A stretch of 56,659 bases of DNA, taken from the IMG/VR virus record IMGVR_UViG_3300023184_000156, positions 1 through 56,659 of that record; one strand, 5' to 3'. Below, in pieces: positions 42,339 to 52,289 of the stretch. The DNA is from a virus. The first letter of the stretch is position 1, and each line of letters starts with the position of its first letter. The translations under genes and the position numbers were made by a program. Below the pieces are notes generated by a model. It was given only the letters and a program-made list of their open reading frames with translations, searched no databases and was not told where the DNA came from.

Positions 42339-43934
42339 TTACTGAGATGATCTACCCTCACCCTGTGCATTACGACCAGAGATGGTTGTTGGAGAGTCAG
42401 AGTTGTTATTTGTTCGTTCTGCATCTCTTTGACGACTACCTGCCAAGTTTGCCCTTGAGTCAGTTGCTTGACGTGGAGACATTACAAATGGTTCGTCACC
42501 ATCTACTCTTTGTGGAAGGTCTAACTTTTCACGAGCCTCATTTGGAGTCATAACCTGTGTTTTGACATATCGTTCAATAATTTGAGATTGAGCAATTTCG
42601 TCTGTTAAGGTTAACTCATTAAACTTAAGTTCAAGGATATCTGTCTTTTCTCTAATGATTTTATTAACAACCTTTTCAAGGTGCTTTTGTGCTGGACGAG
42701 ATACTTGTTCTTTAAAAGTACGATCTTGTGAAAGGGCAGCCGCAATACCTGAATCTGCTCCACCAAGTTTAGAAATAGGTACTTGATGGGCAATAAGAAT
42801 ATCATCTCTATTTTGTTTACGATATTCTTTAAATGATCCATCTTGAATACCATTCTCAATAGGCTCCATCTTAAACTCAACCTTATTGTTTTCTGTATCT
42901 CCAGGAAGCGGGATATAAAGTGTTCTGTGTGACTGAGACTTAAGTCCAGTTTGCAAAAACCTAAACATCTTATCTTCTCCATCAGACGATAGTTTGGCAC
43001 CCTTTAAGGTTACAATATATCTTGGAACAGCCTTGTTTTCAAAGTAATCAATATTATATTGTGAAGCAAGTTGATCTCCAATTAGAGATGGCATTGCTGC
43101 AACAATGTCTGGAATTCCATAAAATGTATTTAATGGTGAGTATTCTTTATAGTGAATAATCTCGTTTGGACGTTTATCATTAGTCATTGGATTTGGATTT
43201 TTAGCACCAAAGTTTCTAAAGTAAACTACTGAGTTTCCAATAATTTGAACAAAACCATCATGTAAACGACGTACACGAACTGTTGTTGCTGGAATATGAC
43301 CTACATATCCAATTTCACCAGTTACTGTTCTTCCTATTTCAAGGAACCCATTACCAGTAGCCTGAACATCTGTATAAAACTTTTCCATTGTTTTTGTAAA
43401 TGAATCGTCATCGTTAAGGTTTTCTAGCCAGTCTTTTAATTCAAGTTTCATTCTTTCAATACGATTACGAGCACGATCAACTGCTGCTTGATCTTCGTTC
43501 ATTTCAAACCTTAACATTGTTCTATCTGCAATATCAAAGCGGTAGCCAAGACCAACTACGTTTTCTACCTTAGCGTCAATAGCAGCATGGTTAGCAAATG
43601 ATGTGTCATAGAAGTTGGCTAGTTCATACATATTGTATGGAGGAGTAATTACGTCAAATAGTCCATATCCATTTCTATATACCGTGCCAGGATTGATTGC
43701 TTTTGATCCAGCATCTACACCAGATGGTGTTGCATTGGCAGAATCAAGATATTCATTTGTTGCAAAGGTCATTGCCTTTGTTACATTCCGTGCAGTTTTT
43801 CTACGAAAGTTTTGTTCTAATCCATTAAAATCTTTAAGTTGATCCCAAGACTTATTAAATGGATCTTGTTGTGCAAAAGTATTTTCTTGTTCTGGTTGTG
43901 TATTTAAACCAACTCTTACGTATTCTTCACTCAT
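42339..43934 (-). CDS. Portal protein
   Basis: 531 residues. YELANFYDTSFANHAAIDAK and GYRFDI near 110-140, a central wing region (IIHYKEYSPLNTFYGIPDIV, about 264-283), and DILIAHQVPISKLGGADSG (about 380-398) are typical of PBSX/SPP1-type portal proteins. The dodecameric ring would serve as the DNA gate and terminase docking site. The end is disordered and polar. I chose the ATG at 43934, overlapping the upstream stop by 8 bases; an in-frame ATG 18 bases earlier is possible and neither has a strong ribosome-binding site. Confidence 0.9.
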   Translation of the reverse strand: MSEEYVRVGLNTQPEQENTFAQQDPFNKSWDQLKDFNGLEQNFRRKTARNVTKAMTFATNEYLDSANATPSGVDAGSKAINPGTVYRNGYGLFDVITPPYNMYELANFYDTSFANHAAIDAKVENVVGLGYRFDIADRTMLRFEMNEDQAAVDRARNRIERMKLELKDWLENLNDDDSFTKTMEKFYTDVQATGNGFLEIGRTVTGEIGYVGHIPATTVRVRRLHDGFVQIIGNSVVYFRNFGAKNPNPMTNDKRPNEIIHYKEYSPLNTFYGIPDIVAAMPSLIGDQLASQYNIDYFENKAVPRYIVTLKGAKLSSDGEDKMFRFLQTGLKSQSHRTLYIPLPGDTENNKVEFKMEPIENGIQDGSFKEYRKQNRDDILIAHQVPISKLGGADSGIAAALSQDRTFKEQVSRPAQKHLEKVVNKIIREKTDILELKFNELTLTDEIAQSQIIERYVKTQVMTPNEAREKLDLPQRVDGDEPFVMSPRQATDSRANLAGSRQRDAERTNNNSDSPTTISGRNAQGEGRSSQ

Positions 43935-44298
43935 CGCTACCATACTTATCATAGGTTTGTCGTGCTGCTACCCAAGCACCATGATCATTCATGGAAGGAA
44001 TTAAGCCATTCTTCATTCTATCTAACTGTTCAGAATGTTCTTCCTCGCTAATTCTTGTTAGTCCAGGCACGAATACTGCCTTTCCTTCTCCGTCATCGCC
44101 ATAGTGTATTGCAACTTTTCTTAATTCTGCAATTTTAGAAATATCTCCACGCTCTGCTGGAATATTTAATATGCTGCCAGTGCCATCAGTAAACCAAGCA
44201 CCATTAGACTTTTTGTACACGTACAAGCCCCAATTATAATCTTTTTCTATTACTTTGCGCCGTACATTGCCAACTTTTTTAAGAATCTCATTATCCAT
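43927..44298 (-). CDS. Small protein before portal, unknown function
   Basis: 123 residues starting MDNEILKKVGNVRRK. Start set at 44298: TGGTATACT ends exactly 7 bases upstream, putting transcription start on the ATG, and no ribosome-binding site exists; an ATG two codons earlier would be inside the promoter. The middle (NWGLYVYKKSNGAWFTDG) is beta-like and the end is helical (EEEHSEQLDRMKNG). It overlaps the portal start by 8 bases. I recognise no family; position suggests a head or packaging accessory. Confidence 0.7.
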   Translation of the reverse strand: MDNEILKKVGNVRRKVIEKDYNWGLYVYKKSNGAWFTDGTGSILNIPAERGDISKIAELRKVAIHYGDDGEGKAVFVPGLTRISEEEHSEQLDRMKNGLIPSMNDHGAWVAARQTYDKYGSDE

Positions 44299-44305
44299 AA
44301 CCATC

Positions 44306-44314
44306 AGTATACCA
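44306..44314 (-). promoter_or_regulatory. Extended -10 promoter, leaderless, for the pre-portal gene
   Basis: Minus strand TGGTATACT, then 7 bases, then ATG at 44298. No -35. It is the clearest example of the leaderless spacing in this window and also drives the portal. Confidence 0.65.
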
Positions 44315-44316
44315 TA

Positions 44317-47300
44317 TTACAGTGCTGAGGCAGTACTTATTGACCAACTAACATCTTGATATATTTTCATTTTGTCTGAGTCTAGACTTAAGCCATTATC
44401 ATCATCAAATACTATTTTATTTGTTCCAAGATAGGTTTTGTATACCTCTGAAGGGTTTACGCCATATAAGTCTGTTGATCCTATTACTAATACCCTATTC
44501 CATGTAAAATCATTGCTAGAGTAATATCCCCATGTAAAGTTTGTTGCTCCGTCTGTTTTAACCCTTATCCAAGGTCTTGTTATTGTTTTTTGGACTTGCT
44601 GTAAATTATTTGCTTGGTAGAAAGAAACGTTATTGGATAACACTGGACCATTAATATTTATTGAGCCTAAGAATTCGTCAAAGTCAAGGGCAGAGGCAAA
44701 GGATATGCCTAAAACCCCCCACTCTTTAGATGTTAAGACTGGTTCTCTAACTACAGATCCATTCCAATAATAAACCATATCATCAATTACTTGATTATTT
44801 AAAAGACTTTTTGCAAAAACCCTTGCCCTTAACCCTGTATCGCTATCTGCTGCTATATAGAACTTTATGGTATCTTGCTTATATACAATTTCAAATAACT
44901 CTGTCGGAACTGGTGGAAACTCTGTTTCAGAATATCTAAGCCACATTTGAACAGCACTTACCAAGTATTCTGAAGATAATGTTTGGTTTACTGGCAAAGA
45001 AATTCCACGACTCTCTAAAGATAATATTTCTCCACGTACCTGAATTCCAGAATCTTTTGTTAAGTATAGGTATGGGGTACTTCCCTTATAAATAGTAAAT
45101 GGATTCTTAGACTTATAATCATAATAAATACCAGAGCGTTTATATGGAAATAGATCAACGCCAAATCTTGTGCCAATAGGGTTAAATGAATTATCATTAA
45201 ATGCCTGAGAAGCAATCTCTAACTTACTTAATAAAACTGGTTTATTCAATATTCCACGAACATTAAACTCTAAATGGTAAACAATTGCCAACTCGTTAAA
45301 ATCTACAGTTTTTGTTGGATAAATTAGCGCATTGTTAACAACTTCAAATTTTGTTGTTTCCCAATTTGGATGCTCATCAATATCTATAATTGAATCACGG
45401 AAAACTGGCTCAGTTGTTGTAAAGTTACTATCAAGTAGGTTTGCCCCATCCTGTACATACTGCAAAGTTACATAACTTTTAATTACAGAGTCAGTAGTGT
45501 CATAGGTATATGTCTTAATAGCCCTTTGTTCTGCATCCTGATAGTTATTCCAACCAGTTAATAACTGATTATCAAAATCATAATATGTTTTTTGTATTGG
45601 CTGAAAATAACTTTGATATAAGTCTGCATATGTCCAAGAAGAAGTAACCTCTTCTTCAACTAATGTTGTAGGGGATGGAGCAGCAATATTAAATTGTAAA
45701 AAATCTAAATCGTAGAACTGATTTCCAACATCATTGGCTACATATTGACCAAAGTATGACAGTGGAAGATAGTCTTGCCATGATCCAGAAACTCCTATAT
45801 CTAAGAAATATGCGCCATAAGACTCTAATGGCAAGAGCGTATAACTTGCTAGGTGCTCAAATAAAGCAATTGCATTTTCTTCTTCTGTGACTCCGCTAAC
45901 CGATAAATCGTCAAATGTTGCAATACCGTCGCTATTAAAATAACTAGATATTAATAGTGAATTTTTTAATGTTGAAAAGCCAACTGAATATGTCCTTCCT
46001 AAAAATGTTCCTGATAAGGATCCATCTCCCGCAACATATAATTTTAAAGAGTTTCTATTCCCAAAAAATGTAGCAACATTTCCCCCATAAGTATCTACTA
46101 AAGAACTTATATTAACGCCTACAGAAAATAATTGATGCGCTTCAATTGCTTCTGAAGTATATATAATTTCGTCTACTCCATTATAATTTAAGACATAAGA
46201 AAGTACATCTTCATCTTGTTGAATTATAAAGTAGTTGTTGTTAATTGAATTATATATCTTAAATAGTGTTTGAGTAGAGTCAAGATTATGATTACTAAAT
46301 ACTCCATAAAAAGCAGCAATTTGGCTATTTAAAATATTAAAATTTGTAAAGTTAAAGTAACAAGTTTTTGCGTTCCAAGAGTTATTAGGTCTAAAAGTAA
46401 CAAATTTATAGTCATTGGCTGGACCAGACTCTTGGCTTTGGATTGTTTTATTGTCATCGTACAATTCTTTTAAAGTTTTATTTGATAAATATATTTCTGG
46501 CAAAGAATATTCTGGTGTTCTTAATACTTTTGATGTTGTTGTTAGGTTATCAAAAGAACCTTGTTGCCATTCAGCAAAGTCTGGATAAGTATAGTTAGCA
46601 GTATAGTCTGCAAATGGATAGTCAATAAATGCTGCAGTACCTCCATATGCTGAGTTTATTCCTTCAGGAGATGTAACTCCTTGACCATATACCCATCTTC
46701 TTTTTGCAACATTTATAGGAACTTGATATGAGTATATTGCAATACAGTCAATATCTACTGGATTAATATCTGAATAAGAATAAAATCCTAACCAATCTTG
46801 ATTTTTATTTGACCCATCATATTCGTCTGGTAAAATTAAATTGTCTGTTTCTATAACTAAAGAAGCAACTTCTTCACCATTAATAATTAAAGTAGCAGCA
46901 TTTCTAATTAGTCTTATCTGAATAAGCATTGGTCTAAACCATTCTCCAACGTAATGAGAAACAAAGTAATCACCAATTACTAAAGTTAAAAATCCGTTAT
47001 CTGCATATAAACCATCATTTGATGCAATTGGACCAAAGATTTTTTTAGATGTTGCAGAATCAGAATTTATTCTTAACCAAAACTCAACAGTATATTCTTT
47101 ATGCTGACCTACTTTATTTAAAAATCCCTTACCTGGAATAATTAAAGAGGGTTCTCCATTTGGATTTGGACTAAGTGTTGTAACATTTGATGCGCCATAT
47201 ACTAGTGGAACGCTAGTGTTTTTCGCAAGCAGTCTATTATCTGAAACTATATAATATGCAGCATCTCCAGATAATCCATATGCTGGTGAAGATACAACTT

Positions 47301-47955
47301 GTGTTGAATCTAGTGCAATTGTTGCAGGCATTGAGACTGGTGTAAGACCAAGTGATGAATGGTTAAATTCTTCCGACCATTGACCAACTGTAACTCCATT
47401 TATATAGTATAAGTAGTCTGCTGGAACTGATCCACCAGTAGTAGATGTAATTTTTATAACTACTCTAAATTCTGTATTTTCACTAATAATTTCAGATGTT
47501 TGAGAAAGAAAAATCCATTCATTTGTAGAGGTTATAGAATATGTTTTTAGTTTTTGAACTATAGAAGCAGTTGTTGTATCTGTGTATTCAAAACCAATAG
47601 AAACAGAATCTATATACTGGCTATCAGCATATATGTGGGCACCTACGCAAAAAGTTCCCATGCTGTTATTTAAATCTGAAAAATTTATTAAATCTGGGCT
47701 AATACAAACAATATCTCCAGTGCCAGAAGGAGGGACGTCACTTAATAATTTATTAACTTCTATTGTAGGAAAAGGAGCGTTAACATCTGATGTTTCTAAA
47801 GACGAAGTTCCCCCAGTTACCGTCCAATAATTATCTATATCTTGATAATCTAAGTCTATTAAACTAATATAGTCAATTGCGCCATCTAATGCCCATAGTG
47901 CTAGTGGGTGTTCTGCAAATATTTTTTCTGCATACAAATTTGATGGGGTAGACAT
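44317..47955 (-). CDS. Giant LamG/concanavalin-like protein, probable virion adhesin
   Basis: 1212 residues. Several beta-sandwich modules are visible, each with the LamG-like sequence of short strands and EYTVEFWLRINS (about 283-294), DWLGFYSYSDINPVDIDCIA (about 388-407), LFSVGVNISSLVD, and VSAVQMWLRYSETEFPPVP near 1000. N-terminal SNLYAEKIFAEHPLALWALD is a common start of phage LamG tail proteins. No signal peptide, so it is made inside the cell and is probably a virion part. It lies before the portal rather than in the tail cluster, which is unusual. An extended -10 box and GATAGGAG precede the ATG. Confidence 0.75.
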   Translation of the reverse strand: MSTPSNLYAEKIFAEHPLALWALDGAIDYISLIDLDYQDIDNYWTVTGGTSSLETSDVNAPFPTIEVNKLLSDVPPSGTGDIVCISPDLINFSDLNNSMGTFCVGAHIYADSQYIDSVSIGFEYTDTTTASIVQKLKTYSITSTNEWIFLSQTSEIISENTEFRVVIKITSTTGGSVPADYLYYINGVTVGQWSEEFNHSSLGLTPVSMPATIALDSTQVVSSPAYGLSGDAAYYIVSDNRLLAKNTSVPLVYGASNVTTLSPNPNGEPSLIIPGKGFLNKVGQHKEYTVEFWLRINSDSATSKKIFGPIASNDGLYADNGFLTLVIGDYFVSHYVGEWFRPMLIQIRLIRNAATLIINGEEVASLVIETDNLILPDEYDGSNKNQDWLGFYSYSDINPVDIDCIAIYSYQVPINVAKRRWVYGQGVTSPEGINSAYGGTAAFIDYPFADYTANYTYPDFAEWQQGSFDNLTTTSKVLRTPEYSLPEIYLSNKTLKELYDDNKTIQSQESGPANDYKFVTFRPNNSWNAKTCYFNFTNFNILNSQIAAFYGVFSNHNLDSTQTLFKIYNSINNNYFIIQQDEDVLSYVLNYNGVDEIIYTSEAIEAHQLFSVGVNISSLVDTYGGNVATFFGNRNSLKLYVAGDGSLSGTFLGRTYSVGFSTLKNSLLISSYFNSDGIATFDDLSVSGVTEEENAIALFEHLASYTLLPLESYGAYFLDIGVSGSWQDYLPLSYFGQYVANDVGNQFYDLDFLQFNIAAPSPTTLVEEEVTSSWTYADLYQSYFQPIQKTYYDFDNQLLTGWNNYQDAEQRAIKTYTYDTTDSVIKSYVTLQYVQDGANLLDSNFTTTEPVFRDSIIDIDEHPNWETTKFEVVNNALIYPTKTVDFNELAIVYHLEFNVRGILNKPVLLSKLEIASQAFNDNSFNPIGTRFGVDLFPYKRSGIYYDYKSKNPFTIYKGSTPYLYLTKDSGIQVRGEILSLESRGISLPVNQTLSSEYLVSAVQMWLRYSETEFPPVPTELFEIVYKQDTIKFYIAADSDTGLRARVFAKSLLNNQVIDDMVYYWNGSVVREPVLTSKEWGVLGISFASALDFDEFLGSININGPVLSNNVSFYQANNLQQVQKTITRPWIRVKTDGATNFTWGYYSSNDFTWNRVLVIGSTDLYGVNPSEVYKTYLGTNKIVFDDDNGLSLDSDKMKIYQDVSWSISTASAL

Positions 47956-47972
47956 ATTTCTCCTATCCCCTT

Positions 47973-47981
47973 ATTATAGCA
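47973..47981 (-). promoter_or_regulatory. Extended -10 promoter for the LamG-like gene
   Basis: Minus strand TGCTATAAT, about 17 bases before the ATG at 47955, with the ribosome-binding site GGAG between. No -35 recognised. Confidence 0.55.
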
Positions 47982-47990
47982 GGATGGGAA

Positions 47991-50021
47991 CTAATATAAT
48001 TTAATCTCACATGCGTCTGTTGAACAATATTTTTCAGATTCAGCATCAAGATTATCTTTGCCATCGTAAATAGCAGACCAATCAATTTTGCCAATTGTTC
48101 CAACATAAGAGTTATATTCTTCTCTTGTTATCTGAGTATATGGTTGTTGTGGATATGTCTGGTTGCCCATTGGTAAAAATGATACTGCCTTTAACTGCCC
48201 TTCGTACATATGAAGTGCTGGAGCAATATGCTTAGACTCTGATTCTTTATCAAAAGAAAGAGTTACAGATACGCCATTGTCAGACCAATACTTTTGAGCA
48301 GTAGCAGCCAAACCAATCTTTTCAAAAAGACTTACATCTTTCTCAGATCTTGGGTGTCCAGATGCTACTGGGAAATATACTACTGAAGTATTTGCAGATA
48401 CTAGATCGTCTTCAATTTTATACCCTGCTGCTTTAAATAAATGAAGCATTGGATCTGTATTTCCAAACCTAATAGCACGAAGATAGAATGCTCCTCCAGG
48501 ACCCCAATGAACTCCAGGGGTTGCACCAGAAAGTAATGATACAGAGCCAGAAGGTTTGACGGTAGTTACACGAATTGATTCACGTACACATAGCCATTCT
48601 GAATATGAGTGATCGTATGAGCGAATCTTTTTATACCCTTCGTCCATCCATTCACGAATTACTGGCATGCCTTTTGTATCTGCAAATGATGCAATGCCAG
48701 TTAGAGATGTTCCAATACGACGATTACGTTGCATAATTCCATTTGTGGTTTGCCAATGTGTTGGCATTAATGTAACTGTTTTGCCATATAGATATGCAAA
48801 CTTTAGTGTACGAAGAAAGTCTTCTCTGTCTTCATGACGATTTAAATGAACTTCTACGAGAGTGCATAATTCATAACTTTCTAAAGGTTGTTCGGCACAA
48901 GGATTGAATCCCATAACACGGGAATCTTTATAGTCTGCAGGATCTGCTAGTCTTCCATAATCTCTAGCAACATCTAGCCAAATAAATCCTGGCTCACCAT
49001 TGTCTGCAATTAAATTAACATAGTCTTCATACTTTGTTCCAACTTCTGCAGCGATAGAATTATTAGACATCCAAGCCCATCCTGGATTTTTTGAATCAAA
49101 AGAGTTTCTATCTGGAAAAACGTCTGCATTTTTTAAATTAATAAAATCTTTGTCTTCTGGTAGTCCTAAAGCCAAGGTAGCAGAACGACGAACATTTCCA
49201 GACACAACACATGTACCAATAAGGTTAACAATATCTACTATTGCCCTAGAATCAAGTTTTTCTCCTGCTCTACCGCCGATTACTGCATCTATCTTGTTAT
49301 GTAGTGCAATAAGTGGTGCTGGACCGCTAGCAACCCCTCCAAAGCCTTTTATAGGGGCACCTAGAGGACGGATAAGGTCATAGTTAAACTTCTGTATAGC
49401 CTGATTAGGGCGTAGATATGAGTTTAAAAGCATTCTTACAGAGTCTACCCAGCCTTCACGAGTATCTGGAATTTCCCATACATTTTCTGGTTCTGTTGGG
49501 GCATAAATAGGCATCTCTTTGTCTTGACCAATAGTGTCAAACCCTACACCTATACCTAGCATTAAGGCATCCATTACCCATGCAAATAAGGCTCCTGGAT
49601 CATTACGATCAATATCACGAGTAGAGACCATGGCACAATTTTGAAGGGAAGCAGAGTTACGTTTTTCCATAGTCATAGGGGTTCCAAATGCCCAAAGACC
49701 ACGACCTGGTGGAGTCCACTTTAAGTTAAACATTCTGTCATAGGCTTCTTGAGCAGACTTTTGAGCCTTGTTATCATTCCATGGGAGCCTATTATCTTTG
49801 GCGTGGTTTTTTTGTACTGAGTACATTCCTTCAATTACCCGCTTGCAAACCTCATGCCATCTTTCTTTTGTTCCGTCTTCTTTCATACGAGAATAAGTTC
49901 GTATAAAAGTAATTTCACCTAATGAGTTAGAGCCTGCATCTGTAAAACCAAAAGGTGCTGACACTCCAACATACTTATTTACGAATTCATCTGTTAAACG
50001 AAAAGAAAAGATATCTGACAT
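47991..50021 (-). CDS. nrdJ: Adenosylcobalamin-dependent (class II, monomeric) ribonucleotide reductase
   Basis: 676 residues, somewhat shorter than the Lactobacillus leichmannii type (739). Catalytic residues correspond in order and spacing: Cys129 in NCAMVST and Cys386 (active-site pair), Cys375 in NPCAEQ (thiyl radical), Glu377, and the C-terminal redox pair Cys666 and Cys671 in CSTDACEI. The 11-residue gap between Cys375 and Cys386 and the 5-residue gap at the end match the known monomeric enzyme. VKPSGSVSLLSG binds phosphate. It reduces ribonucleotides to supply DNA precursors and needs B12 from the host. It forms a separate unit between fibre genes and the LamG-like gene. Confidence 0.93.
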   Translation of the reverse strand: MSDIFSFRLTDEFVNKYVGVSAPFGFTDAGSNSLGEITFIRTYSRMKEDGTKERWHEVCKRVIEGMYSVQKNHAKDNRLPWNDNKAQKSAQEAYDRMFNLKWTPPGRGLWAFGTPMTMEKRNSASLQNCAMVSTRDIDRNDPGALFAWVMDALMLGIGVGFDTIGQDKEMPIYAPTEPENVWEIPDTREGWVDSVRMLLNSYLRPNQAIQKFNYDLIRPLGAPIKGFGGVASGPAPLIALHNKIDAVIGGRAGEKLDSRAIVDIVNLIGTCVVSGNVRRSATLALGLPEDKDFINLKNADVFPDRNSFDSKNPGWAWMSNNSIAAEVGTKYEDYVNLIADNGEPGFIWLDVARDYGRLADPADYKDSRVMGFNPCAEQPLESYELCTLVEVHLNRHEDREDFLRTLKFAYLYGKTVTLMPTHWQTTNGIMQRNRRIGTSLTGIASFADTKGMPVIREWMDEGYKKIRSYDHSYSEWLCVRESIRVTTVKPSGSVSLLSGATPGVHWGPGGAFYLRAIRFGNTDPMLHLFKAAGYKIEDDLVSANTSVVYFPVASGHPRSEKDVSLFEKIGLAATAQKYWSDNGVSVTLSFDKESESKHIAPALHMYEGQLKAVSFLPMGNQTYPQQPYTQITREEYNSYVGTIGKIDWSAIYDGKDNLDAESEKYCSTDACEIKLY

Positions 50022-50046
50022 TTATGTTCCAACTTTCTATTAAAAT

Positions 50047-50052
50047 ATTATA
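50047..50052 (-). promoter_or_regulatory. Possible promoter for ribonucleotide reductase
   Basis: TATAAT on the minus strand, 25 bases before the ATG at 50021, with no good -35 at 17 bases. A small hairpin (TACTTTG with CAAAGTA, 50055-50075) lies just upstream. The rest of the 149-base gap holds the terminator of the fibre gene and nothing else I can name. Confidence 0.5.
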
Positions 50053-50106
50053 AGTACTTTGAAAATTACAAAGTAGTGTTAAGTATATCACAAAATTAAA
50101 AAGAAA

Positions 50107-50129
50107 AACACGCTTGTTTAAGGCGTGTT
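50107..50129 (-). terminator. Intrinsic terminator after the Mtd-like tail fibre gene
   Basis: A 7-base-pair stem (AACACGC with GCGTGTT) with a 9-base loop, followed on the minus strand by TTTCTTTTT. It lies 42 bases after the stop at 50171 and separates fibre from reductase transcription. Confidence 0.75.
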
Positions 50130-50170
50130 AATCTCTAGTTTAGAGTTAGTGCTTTGTATTTTATAAAGTA

Positions 50171-51775
50171 CTATGCACCAATCAACATTAGTTCGCTAAA
50201 TGCTGCACCTTGTGCTGGTGTTGACCAAGAAAGTGTGCCAGAACCATTTGTTTTTAAAACTTGATCAGCGGATCCATCTGCGGAAGGAAGTGTCCAAATT
50301 CTGTTTGTTGACACAGTTCCTGGAGCCTTAAAACCAACATAATGGCTTGAATCTGTATCTGCAAGTCTTAATTCTGCTGTAGCGTTAAGAGTAAATGCTG
50401 TTGTTGCTACTGGACTTGATAAAGTTGGAGAAGATGCAAATACAAGTGATCCAGATCCAGTTTCATCTGTTATTGCAGATGCAAGGTTTGCGGATGATGG
50501 TGTGCCAAGGAATGTAGCAATACCAGTTCCAAGCGATGTTATTCCTGTACCGCCATTTGCTACTGGAAGAGTTCCAGTTACACCAGTAGAAAGAGGGAGA
50601 CCAGTTACATTTGTCATAGTACCAGATGCTGGGGTTCCTAGCGCTGGAGTAGTTAATGTAGGACTTGTAAGAGTTTTGTTTGTAAGAGTTTCTGAAACAT
50701 CTTTTAACAATGTACCGTTTAGATAAAGTGACTTTCCAGATGCTAAGTTAATATGCTCCGATGAAGTCCAAGCGTCTGTAGCGTCAACCCAGTTAAAGGT
50801 TTTGTCAGTTGCGCCCTTAAGTGTAATACCTCCGCCATCGGCAGTTGTATCTGTTGGGCTTGCTGCATCTCCAAGAACAATATTTTTGTCTTCAACAACA
50901 AGGTTGGTTGAATTAATATTTGTAGTTGTTCCATTAACTGTTAGGTTTCCAGAAAGAGTTAGGTCTGTTCCTGATATTGCTCCAGTAAAAGTTGCTCCTG
51001 ATAGTGATGCTTTAGCAGCAAGATCTGTGGTTAAATCTGCAATCTTAGATTGAGCAATTGCAGCAGAAGCATTAATATCTCCGTCTACAATAGTTCCATT
51101 AGCAATCATTGTTGATGTTACTGTACCAGTATCACCTGTAGTCACAAAGTTAGAGTCTGAAAGTGCTGTATTAAATTCTGCAGTAGTTCCAGTTAATGTA
51201 TTTGATGTTAATGAAATTGATTTATTTGAAAGTGTTTCTGTTTTTGATGCTGTTGACTTAGCGTCTAATTGTGTTTGAATAGCAGATGTTACGCCATCAA
51301 GATATCCAATTTCAGTATCGGAAACACCTGAAACTCTAGCCTGAATTGTTGTGGTGTCTACTGCTAAAGTTAATGTGTTTGCAGCATCGTTATAAGTCTT
51401 TGTTATGCCTGTACCCGCAGTAAGAGCGGTATCAATAGCATCTTGTGAAAGTTCTGCAATGTCAGATGTGAGGGCTACTGTACCTGTTGCATCTGGAAAA
51501 GTAATTGTGCGATCAGCAGTTGGGTCTGTTACCTGTAAGGTAGTCTCGTAAGAATCGGCGGTAGCACCTTCAAAAACAATGCTTGTACCAAAAGCAGGAT
51601 TTACTGTAGAGTTAATATCGGCAAAATAGTCTAGATCTGCCCAGTGATTTGTTCCATCACCAATTTTAAATTTATTTGTGTCTGATTCCCAACCCATTTC
51701 ACCAGCATTTAATACTGGATTTGCAGATGTCCACTGTGAAGCGGTTCCTCTGCGTTGCTGCATTCTGGTTGCCAT
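50171..51775 (-). CDS. Tail fibre with Mtd-type N-terminal domain
   Basis: 534 residues. [20 protein letters not shown], then [19 protein letters not shown] (about 1-50), is the major-tropism-determinant N-terminal fold found on many phage fibres. Then come beta-strand repeats ([37 protein letters not shown]) and a C-terminal tip ([18 protein letters not shown]). No reverse transcriptase or template repeat was seen, so no diversity-generating retroelement. It shares [13 protein letters not shown] with the 708-aa fibre gene. Extended -10 promoter and AAAGGAG ribosome-binding site; closed by a terminator. Confidence 0.8.
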   Translation of the reverse strand: MATRMQQRRGTASQWTSANPVLNAGEMGWESDTNKFKIGDGTNHWADLDYFADINSTVNPAFGTSIVFEGATADSYETTLQVTDPTADRTITFPDATGTVALTSDIAELSQDAIDTALTAGTGITKTYNDAANTLTLAVDTTTIQARVSGVSDTEIGYLDGVTSAIQTQLDAKSTASKTETLSNKSISLTSNTLTGTTAEFNTALSDSNFVTTGDTGTVTSTMIANGTIVDGDINASAAIAQSKIADLTTDLAAKASLSGATFTGAISGTDLTLSGNLTVNGTTTNINSTNLVVEDKNIVLGDAASPTDTTADGGGITLKGATDKTFNWVDATDAWTSSEHINLASGKSLYLNGTLLKDVSETLTNKTLTSPTLTTPALGTPASGTMTNVTGLPLSTGVTGTLPVANGGTGITSLGTGIATFLGTPSSANLASAITDETGSGSLVFASSPTLSSPVATTAFTLNATAELRLADTDSSHYVGFKAPGTVSTNRIWTLPSADGSADQVLKTNGSGTLSWSTPAQGAAFSELMLIGA

Positions 51776-51798
51776 TTATACTCCTTTGGTATGTATAT

Positions 51799-51807
51799 AT
51801 TATAACA
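51799..51807 (-). promoter_or_regulatory. Extended -10 promoter for the Mtd-like fibre
   Basis: Minus strand TGTTATAAT; a TTGATA lies 19 bases upstream, partly inside the previous gene. The leader of about 18 bases ends in AAAGGAG. Confidence 0.55.
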
Positions 51808-51812
51808 GATAA

Positions 51813-52271
51813 TTAATTAAAATTATCAATAGCCGTTCCACCATCATATGTTGCTTCAAATGATGCTGTATTGTATAGCCCCGCACTTACAAGAACACCT
51901 GGTTCATTGTATGCTCCACCACTAATAAAAGTACTTACAATTAAACCACTTCCGTCAATTGCTGTATCATGAATGTGATCTTGAAGTGTTTCTGCATCTT
52001 CAAGAGTTGCCATTGGATACCATTCACCAGAATAATAAACATGAACTCTTTCTGTTAATGTATCAAACCACAATCCTCCATTACTTGGAGAAACTGGTGC
52101 GGTAGTTCCAACAGGCATTGTTGGAGAACCAACTGCAGAGTCTACATAAAGTTTTGTAGCAGCATGTGTATTTTGAGTAGGTGTGGCAACTGTAACAACA
52201 TCTCCGAAAGTACCGCCTTGCGCTACAATCAAACCATGTTTGACTCTAAAGTCTTTATTTACGGTTGCCAC
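51813..52271 (-). CDS. Short tail-fibre protein (GTG start)
   Basis: 152 residues, GTG start with AGAGGTTAG before it. The first 16 residues (MATVNKDFRVKHGLIV) are nearly identical to those of the 708-aa fibre upstream, the shared attachment end. Middle: NGGLWFDTLTERVHVYYSGEW, a common fibre/tip motif. It probably joins or substitutes the longer fibre. Operon with its neighbours. Confidence 0.7.
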   Translation of the reverse strand: MATVNKDFRVKHGLIVAQGGTFGDVVTVATPTQNTHAATKLYVDSAVGSPTMPVGTTAPVSPSNGGLWFDTLTERVHVYYSGEWYPMATLEDAETLQDHIHDTAIDGSGLIVSTFISGGAYNEPGVLVSAGLYNTASFEATYDGGTAIDNFN

Positions 52272-52289
52272 TTCTAACCTCTATTCTAT

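Noticed and set aside
50055-50075. Hairpin TACTTTG/CAAAGTA upstream of the reductase, possible cobalamin riboswitch
   Set aside because: Only 149 bases are free and no conserved B12-box was recognised; too small for a cobalamin riboswitch.
50171-51775. Diversity-generating retroelement, suggested by the Mtd-type fibre
   Set aside because: No reverse transcriptase, template repeat or adenine-variable repeat seen in the window.
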